This document shows, in pieces, positions 58,876 to 64,000 of a DNA stretch of 64,000 nt. The stretch spans positions 2,480,001 to 2,544,000 of the forward strand of contig NZ_CP070304.1 of the NCBI RefSeq assembly GCF_016917355.1, given 5' to 3'. Made by a program: the position numbers and the translations under genes. This DNA is from Glaciimonas sp. PAMC28666. GTDB lineage: Bacteria; Pseudomonadota; Gammaproteobacteria; Burkholderiales; Burkholderiaceae_D. The stretch's first letter is position 1. Each line of letters begins with the position of its first letter. The notes below the pieces were generated by a model. It searched no databases, was not told where the DNA came from, and worked only from the letters and a program-made list of their open reading frames with translations.

Positions 58876-60555
58876 ATGCTGCGCACCCTTTCCATTCGCG
58901 ATTTTGTGATCGTTGATGCCATTGAGCTTGACCTTGCCTCTGGCTTTACAGTCTTCACCGGCGAAACCGGTGCGGGAAAATCTATCCTGATTGATGCGCT
59001 GGCGCTGGCATTGGGCGGGCGAGGTGACGCCAGCGTCGTGCGTGAAGGCGCGGCCAAAGCCGATATCAGCGCCGAATTCTCGGTATCGAACCGTAGCGAA
59101 GGTAGCCCGATTGATACCAGCGAAGCAGTGCAGGCGTGGTTGGCGACGAACGAGTTTGAGAGCGAGGAAGGTGGCGTGCTATTACGCCGGGTCATCGACA
59201 ATGCGGGGCGCTCCAAGGCCTACATTAATGGCATTGCCGCTACTGCCGGGCAGTTGCGCGAACTGGGCGAAATGCTGGTCGATATTCACGGTCAACACGC
59301 CCATCAGTCGTTACTGAAAGCAGACTCGCAACGCTTGTTGTTAGATGGGCAGGCAGGCTTACAAGAAGATTTGCAGAACGTTGCGAGCGCGTATAAAAAC
59401 TGGCGCGCATTGTCGCGGCAACGCCAGGAATTTGAAACTAACGCCAAGAACGTTTTGCTGGAACGCGAGCGTCTTGAGTGGCAAGTCAACGAGTTGGAAA
59501 AGCTGGCAGTCAAGTCGGGCGAGTGGGACGAGATCACCAATGAACATAGTCGTTTGTCCCATGCTGCAAGCTTGATTGAAGGCGCGCAAGAGGCCCTTAA
59601 TCTGATATCTGAGTCTGAAAGCCCGATGCTGTCCCAATTGTCCGGCCTGAATATCAAGATTGGCAAACTGGTCGACCTGGACGCAAACCTGAAACCGGTT
59701 CTGGAAGCGCTGGAGCCCGCGCGGATACAATTGCAAGAAGCGGTGTATGCCCTCAATGATTATCTGAGCCGGGTTGAACTTGACCCTGCACGCCTGAACG
59801 AAGTTGATCGCAGGTTAGAAGCGATCCACTCGGCTTCGCGCAAATTCAGATTGGAGCCGGACGCCATCCCGCAGGAACTCGTCACGCTTTCTTTGCAATT
59901 GCAGCAATTGGCTGACGCCAGCGATTTGGATGCCTTGCGTGCGCAGGAAGAAAAACTCAAGACAACTTATCTTGGATTGGCGCAAAAGTTGTCAAAGGCA
60001 CGTCTCAAAGCGGCAAAAAGTTTAACCCAAACCGTAACGCTGGCCATGCAGGAGTTGAGCATGAGTGGTGGGCGTTTTGTGGCCGCCTTAAATCCTTGCG
60101 AACCCGCCGCTTATGGGATTGAACAAGTTGAATTTCTGGTCGCCGGTCATGCTGGCGTCGCACCTCGGCCTTTGGCAAAGGTTGCCTCTGGCGGCGAGCT
60201 GGCCCGGATTGCGTTGGCGATTTCGGTGATTACATCCAGCGCCACTGCCACCCCGACGCTAATATTCGATGAGGTTGATAGTGGCATAGGCGGCGGCGTT
60301 GCCGAAGTTGTTGGTCGCCTGCTAAAACGTCTCGGTCAGGCCCGTCAGGTGTTGTGCGTCACGCATTTACCCCAGGTTGCCAGCCAGGCTAACCAGCATT
60401 TTCAGGTTAGCAAACAAAGTGCCGCCAACAAAACGGTATCCGCCATCGATAGCCTCGATACAAAAGGCAGGGTCGAAGAGATTGCGCGGATGTTGGGCGG
60501 TCTGGAAATTACCGCGACCACCCGCAAGCATGCGCGGGAGCTGCTGGCTTCATAG
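58876..60555 (+). CDS. recN: DNA repair protein RecN
   Basis: A 559-residue SMC-like ATPase for double-strand break repair. Walker A is GETGAGKS at 29-36; coiled-coil arms fill about 170-360 (ERERLEWQVNELEKLA). The ABC signature and Walker B are in the C-terminal part (ASGGELARIALAI, TLIFDEVDSGIGG), with the H-loop LCVTHLPQVASQ. Length is normal. The TAG stop lies inside a four-copy tandem repeat. Confidence 0.96.
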   Translation: MLRTLSIRDFVIVDAIELDLASGFTVFTGETGAGKSILIDALALALGGRGDASVVREGAAKADISAEFSVSNRSEGSPIDTSEAVQAWLATNEFESEEGGVLLRRVIDNAGRSKAYINGIAATAGQLRELGEMLVDIHGQHAHQSLLKADSQRLLLDGQAGLQEDLQNVASAYKNWRALSRQRQEFETNAKNVLLERERLEWQVNELEKLAVKSGEWDEITNEHSRLSHAASLIEGAQEALNLISESESPMLSQLSGLNIKIGKLVDLDANLKPVLEALEPARIQLQEAVYALNDYLSRVELDPARLNEVDRRLEAIHSASRKFRLEPDAIPQELVTLSLQLQQLADASDLDALRAQEEKLKTTYLGLAQKLSKARLKAAKSLTQTVTLAMQELSMSGGRFVAALNPCEPAAYGIEQVEFLVAGHAGVAPRPLAKVASGGELARIALAISVITSSATATPTLIFDEVDSGIGGGVAEVVGRLLKRLGQARQVLCVTHLPQVASQANQHFQVSKQSAANKTVSAIDSLDTKGRVEEIARMLGGLEITATTRKHARELLAS

Positions 60556-60603
60556 CTTAATTTTATAGCTTAATTTTATAGCTTAATTTTATAGCTTAAT
60601 TTT
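60552..60603 (+). repeat. 13-bp tandem repeat, four copies, across the recN stop
   Basis: ATAGCTTAATTTT four times without mismatch. The recN TAG (60553-60555) is within copy one. Each copy holds TAG and TAA, and the 13-bp period places stops in every frame. Diverged copies follow to about 60650. Confidence 0.95.
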
Positions 60604-60715
60604 TCGGCTTCGGTTCATAAGTTAGCTTCATGGTTTAATTTCATCGCCTAGCGTTATATCGTGGTCGCTACCCACTCACCAGTGCAGAATTCAGGATATT
60701 TTTTAGGAACTTCGC

Positions 60716-61822
60716 ATGACCTTTCGTAAAGAGCCACCCTTCACGCACGGTATTACCGCCAAAACAGCGGTAGTGCTGATCAATCTGGGAACGCCGGACG
60801 CTCCGACTTCCAGCGCAGTGCGGCGGTATTTAAAGGAATTTCTCTCCGATACCCGCGTGGTCGAAATTCCACGCGCCATCTGGTGGTTGATCTTGCACTG
60901 CATTATTTTGCCGTTTCGCTCCAGAAAATCGGCGCTGAAATACGCGTCGATATGGACCAATGAAGGTTCTCCGCTGAAGGTGCATACCGAAAAGCAGGCG
61001 AAACTGCTGCGTGGATATCTTGGCCAACGTGGGCATAAAGTACAGGTCGCCTACGCTATGCGCTATGGCAATCCTTCGGTGTCATCGGTTCTGGACCAGT
61101 TAAAACTGGACGGTTGTGATCGGGTCCTCATTATTCCGGCCTACCCGCAGTATTCGGCGACCACTACCGCATCCATCTTTGATGCGGTGTTCAGCCATTA
61201 CGCCAAGGTGCGCAATGTGCCGGAGCTGCGTTTGATGAAGCATTATCACGATAACGAAGCCTATATTCATGCGCTAAAAGAATCCGTGCTGGCGCATTGG
61301 GCGATGAACGGGATGCCGGATAAATTGGTATTAAGCTTTCATGGCGTACCCAAACGTACGCTGCTACTAGGCGATCCGTATCATTGCGAGTGTTATAAAA
61401 CCGCGAGATTGTTGGCGCAAGCGCTCGATCTGTCGCCAGACCAATACCTGGTCACATTTCAGTCGCGCTTCGGCAAGGCGGAGTGGCTGCAACCTTACAC
61501 TGCCCCGACGTTGGAGAAATTAGCCAAACAAGGCGTCGCGCGCGTAGACGTAATGTGCCCCGGTTTTACCAGTGATTGTCTGGAAACGCTGGAAGAGATT
61601 GGTATGGAAGCAAAAGCGGACTTTTTGAAAGCGGGCGGCAAAGAGTTTTATCTGATCCCGTGCTTAAACGAGTCACCGATATGGATTCAGGGTTTGGCGA
61701 CGGTGGCCGAGGAGCAATTAATCGGCTGGCCAACACATTTATCCGCCAACGACCTTGCTGAGCAACAATTACAAGAGAAAGTGCAAAAGGCTGAAGCGTT
61801 GCGCGTGGGAGCGGCTAAATAA
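60716..61822 (+). CDS. hemH: Ferrochelatase
   Basis: A 368-residue enzyme that inserts Fe(II) into protoporphyrin IX, the last step of heme synthesis. The catalytic histidine is in [11 protein letters not shown], and the metal and porphyrin site segments [13 protein letters not shown] and [17 protein letters not shown] are visible. The tail after residue 340 is Gln/Glu-rich. It lies after recN and before grpE as in related genomes. HemJ, the preceding enzyme, is encoded at 45701-46123. Confidence 0.97.
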   Translation: MTFRKEPPFTHGITAKTAVVLINLGTPDAPTSSAVRRYLKEFLSDTRVVEIPRAIWWLILHCIILPFRSRKSALKYASIWTNEGSPLKVHTEKQAKLLRGYLGQRGHKVQVAYAMRYGNPSVSSVLDQLKLDGCDRVLIIPAYPQYSATTTASIFDAVFSHYAKVRNVPELRLMKHYHDNEAYIHALKESVLAHWAMNGMPDKLVLSFHGVPKRTLLLGDPYHCECYKTARLLAQALDLSPDQYLVTFQSRFGKAEWLQPYTAPTLEKLAKQGVARVDVMCPGFTSDCLETLEEIGMEAKADFLKAGGKEFYLIPCLNESPIWIQGLATVAEEQLIGWPTHLSANDLAEQQLQEKVQKAEALRVGAAK

Positions 61823-61855
61823 TATCAAGCTACTATCAAGCTAATATTAAGCGCT
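61823..61855 (+). repeat. 11-bp tandem repeat, three copies, directly after hemH
   Basis: TATCAAGCTAC, TATCAAGCTAA, TATTAAGCGCT, starting on the base after the hemH TAA. Confidence 0.8.
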
Positions 61856-61928
61856 TAGTAACGCATGATGATAAAAATCGTCAAAATCACGCAACCGATT
61901 GAACAATTGCAAACTACCAGCGTGCAAA

Positions 61929-62021
61929 TTAATAAATAGCAACGAGATGTGAATAGCTGATCCAGCCAGCGGCTAAAGAGATATACAACAGCATAAACGC
62001 TGAAATGAGGGATAGTTTCAT
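61929..62021 (-). CDS. Possible small hydrophobic protein, 30 residues
   Basis: A short frame with ATG at 62021, an AGGTG about nine bases upstream, and a TAA at 61929-61931. The product (starting MKLSLISAF) would be almost entirely one membrane helix. No relatives are known to me, and chance is a real alternative at this length. Confidence 0.25.
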   Translation of the reverse strand: MKLSLISAFMLLYISLAAGWISYSHLVAIY

Positions 62022-62193
62022 GATATTCACCTATGGCGGAGTCAACTCTCGACTTTCGATTTGAACGCCTTGAAATTTCCGTTAAAAGACTACATACGCA
62101 AATGATAGTTGTCTTGATGCGTTGCAGCAAACGCAAAGGGGTAAAATGTGAAACAAATTGTTGCAATGCCACACATTGACTTAAGTTAAATCC

Positions 62194-62221
62194 CTTGAAA
62201 AAGTAGGGGATAGCCCCATTT
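62194..62221 (+). promoter_or_regulatory. Sigma-32 (heat-shock) promoter of grpE
   Basis: CTTGAAA (62194-62200), a 13-base spacer and CCCCATTT (62214-62221), essentially the consensus CTTGAAA-N11-16-CCCCATnT. About 130 bases upstream of grpE. Confidence 0.88.
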
Positions 62222-62353
62222 GGCTAGGCATAGAGTCAAATCAACCCGCTTTAAAGTCCTCATTTCGCGCGTTGAGCTACCTAAAACATTGCAAAACACC
62301 GCCCGAAACGCGTTTAACACATTATTAAGTCACTAATTGCAGGAGATTTTTGA

Positions 62354-62893
62354 ATGGAAGACATGGAAAAGCAAACCGCGCAAGTTGAAGCCGAAAATAC
62401 CATCGCTGAAGAACAAGCGGCGGTCACGTCCGAGTCGGCACTGGAAATTGAATTAGCAGAGGCGCAAGCTAAAATTGCCGATTTGCAAGATGCATTTCTG
62501 CGCGCTAAAGCGGATACGGAAAATGTCCGTCGTCGCGCGCAAGAAGATATCGCACGCGCCAGCAAATTCGCTATCGAAAATTTCGCTGAAGCGATGGTGC
62601 CGGTAAAAGACAGTCTGGAAATCGCCCTGAAACTGGAAACGCCTTCCATTGAGGCGTTGAAAGAAGGCGTTGAAATGACGTTGAAGCAACTCGTCGCCGC
62701 CTTTGAACGAAACCGCATCGTGGAAATTGCGCCGCAACCGGGCGAACGCCTCGATCCGATGAAACATCAGGCAATTTCGATGGTTCCTGCTGAGCAGGAA
62801 GCCAACACGGTCGTGAGCGTGTTGCAAAAAGGGTACATGATTTCGGACCGCTTGTTGCGTCCGGCCCTGGTAACTGTTGCTCAAAGTAAATAA
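62354..62893 (+). CDS. grpE: Nucleotide exchange factor GrpE
   Basis: A 179-residue co-chaperone that releases ADP from DnaK. The N-terminal 50 residues are acidic and coiled-coil ([29 protein letters not shown]), then a four-helix part and the C-terminal beta domain with the family segment [20 protein letters not shown]. The ATG has a GGAG site. A sigma-32 promoter precedes it and dnaK follows after 155 bp. Confidence 0.96.
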   Translation: MEDMEKQTAQVEAENTIAEEQAAVTSESALEIELAEAQAKIADLQDAFLRAKADTENVRRRAQEDIARASKFAIENFAEAMVPVKDSLEIALKLETPSIEALKEGVEMTLKQLVAAFERNRIVEIAPQPGERLDPMKHQAISMVPAEQEANTVVSVLQKGYMISDRLLRPALVTVAQSK

Positions 62894-62930
62894 AGCGCCA
62901 GATAGACGGAGAAAATGTCTAAATAGGCCG

Positions 62931-62965
62931 AAATAAGCGAGAAAATCAAAAATAACCGCTTATTT
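62931..62965 (+). other. Hairpin in the grpE-dnaK spacer
   Basis: 9-bp stem AAATAAGCG (62931-62939) / CGCTTATTT (62957-62965) with a 17-base loop. A second small hairpin GGCT-TGAA-AGCC (62977-62988) is followed by CGATTTTT. Either could attenuate or process the message. Confidence 0.4.
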
Positions 62966-63048
62966 AGACCTGAAAAGGCTTGAAAGCCCGATTTTTCTCC
63001 CAATATTCAACCTATCAAAATTAAACAAATTTAGTAAAGGACAGCATC

Positions 63049-64000
63049 ATGGGTAAAATTATCGGTATTGATCTGGGTACGACAAATTCTTGTGTTTCCA
63101 TTATGGAAGGCGGCAAGCCTAAGGTTATTGAAAATTCCGAAGGCGTACGTACCACGCCATCCGTGATCGCTTATCAGGAAGACGGCGAAATTTTGGTCGG
63201 CGCACCTGCAAAACGTCAGGCTGTCACTAATCCAAAAAATACGCTGTACGCAACCAAACGTCTGATTGGTCGCAAATTCGACGAAAAAGAAGTGCAAAAA
63301 GACATCTCGCTGATGCCTTACGAGATTACTAAAGCCGACAACGGCGATGCATGGATTGCTGTACGCGACAAGAAACTGGCACCGCAGCAAATCGCTGCAG
63401 AAGTGCTGCGCAAGATGAAAAAAACCGCTGAAGACTATCTCGGCGAAGAAGTTACAGAAGCGGTCATCACCGTTCCTGCTTACTTCAACGATGCGCAACG
63501 TCAGGCAACCAAAGACGCTGGTCGTATCGCCGGTCTGGATGTCAAGCGTATCATCAACGAGCCAACCGCAGCTGCCTTGGCGTTTGGCCTGGATAAGACT
63601 GAAAAAGGCGATCGCAAGATTGCAGTGTACGACTTGGGTGGCGGTACGTTCGATATCTCGATTATTGAAATCGCCGATGTTGATGGCGAAATGCAATTTG
63701 AAGTATTGTCGACAAACGGCGATACATTCCTTGGCGGTGAAGATTTCGATCAACGCATGATCGATTACATCCTGGACGAGTTCAAAAAAGTCAACGGTAT
63801 CGATTTGGGTAAAGATGCGATTGCATTGCAGCGTATCAAAGCTTCTGCTGAGCGCGCAAAAATTGAATTGTCGTCATCGCAACAGACAGAAATCAACGAG
63901 CCGTACATTGCAATGGCGAATGGCGCACCAGTCCATCTGACCATGAAGATGACACGTGCCAAGCTTGAGTCTTTAGTTGAAGAGTTGATCGAAAAAACAA
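63049..64000 (+). CDS. dnaK: Chaperone protein DnaK, N-terminal part (cut by window edge)
   Basis: The first 317 codons of Hsp70; the gene runs off the right edge. The ATPase domain begins [10 protein letters not shown] (6-15) and contains the VPAYFND and [11 protein letters not shown] segments, DLGGGTFD (phosphate 2) and LGGEDFDQR. An AAAGGA site lies eight bases before the ATG. Together with grpE it should be driven by the sigma-32 promoter. dnaJ is expected downstream, outside the window. Confidence 0.98.
   Translation, partial: MGKIIGIDLGTTNSCVSIMEGGKPKVIENSEGVRTTPSVIAYQEDGEILVGAPAKRQAVTNPKNTLYATKRLIGRKFDEKEVQKDISLMPYEITKADNGDAWIAVRDKKLAPQQIAAEVLRKMKKTAEDYLGEEVTEAVITVPAYFNDAQRQATKDAGRIAGLDVKRIINEPTAAALAFGLDKTEKGDRKIAVYDLGGGTFDISIIEIADVDGEMQFEVLSTNGDTFLGGEDFDQRMIDYILDEFKKVNGIDLGKDAIALQRIKASAERAKIELSSSQQTEINEPYIAMANGAPVHLTMKMTRAKLESLVEELIEKT

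Larger units (their letters stand above)
61856..62353. other. Intergenic region between hemH and grpE, about 500 bp
   Basis: It holds the sigma-32 promoter (62194-62221) and a possible 30-codon frame on the minus strand. A longer minus-strand open frame overlaps these and looks non-coding. Confidence 0.4.

Noticed and set aside
61855-62172. 105-codon minus-strand open frame upstream of grpE
   Set aside because: Lies across the intergenic region with no ribosome site or family features; the 30-codon frame in another phase looks better.

Overview
This window looks like ordinary chromosome of a betaproteobacterium, most likely Oxalobacteraceae (Herminiimonas, Collimonas, Glaciimonas or Herbaspirillum type). 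The basis is gene order typical of that group: rplU-rpmA-obgE-proB, ccsA-PP0621-pilS-pilR-ampD, nrdA-nrdB, leuS-lptE-holA-proA, dapB-bamE//fur, hrcA//nadK-recN-hemH-grpE-dnaK. This is inference from protein families and synteny; no database search was run.

Layout. (1) 1-6.6 kb: the end of a surface-polysaccharide (O-antigen or capsule) cluster. It has two GT4 glycosyltransferases, a three-enzyme module converting UDP-GlcNAc to a 2-acetamido-2,6-dideoxy-L-hexose (L-FucNAc, L-RhaNAc or L-QuiNAc), a WbuB-like transferase and a YdcF-like membrane protein. (2) 7.1-8.4 kb: a membrane GGDEF diguanylate cyclase and tRNA-Phe. (3) 8.5-18.9 kb: ubiquinone hydroxylase, dsbC, a MobA-like transferase, a DUF3429 protein, an M61 peptidase, ubiX, grxD, rplU, rpmA, obgE and proB. 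(4) 19-25.3 kb: a CNP1-like protein, rppH, proS, a lytic transglycosylase, a SWIB-domain protein and ffh. (5) 25.8-32 kb: a NYN-domain protein, then ccsA, PP0621, pilS, pilR and ampD. (6) 32-38.8 kb: nrdAB behind two NrdR boxes, a histone H1-like repeat protein and YggT. (7) 39-43.3 kb: bacterioferritin and an iron block (hemP, an unknown protein, bfd, tonB, exbB, exbD) headed by a Fur box. (8) 43.4-53.5 kb: rlmL-like methyltransferase, an HCCA isomerase-like protein, hemJ, proA, holA, lptE, leuS and a second exbB/exbD pair. (9) 53.6-64 kb: dapB, bamE, fur, hrcA, a HAD hydrolase, nadK, recN, hemH, grpE behind a sigma-32 promoter, and the start of dnaK, cut by the window edge.

Iron and heme form a theme: fur, hemP, bfd, bfr, tonB-exbBD, hemJ and hemH all lie within 23 kb. 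Heat shock is a second theme: hrcA, grpE, dnaK.

No CRISPR array, prophage, complete insertion sequence, integrase or obvious undescribed multi-gene system was seen. The most unusual non-gene signal is a set of short, locus-specific tandem repeats (8-15 bp units, 2-4 copies) placed on or just after stop codons of at least nine genes (the lytic transglycosylase, exbD, hemJ, leuS, second exbD, fur, nadK, recN, hemH), plus a six-copy 12-bp array just upstream of the NYN gene. Other points worth a look are the missing cupin domain in the sugar reductase, a Thr in place of a ferroxidase Glu in Bfr, an orphan Fur-box-like site, and apparently leaderless starts for the ubiquinone hydroxylase and nadK.
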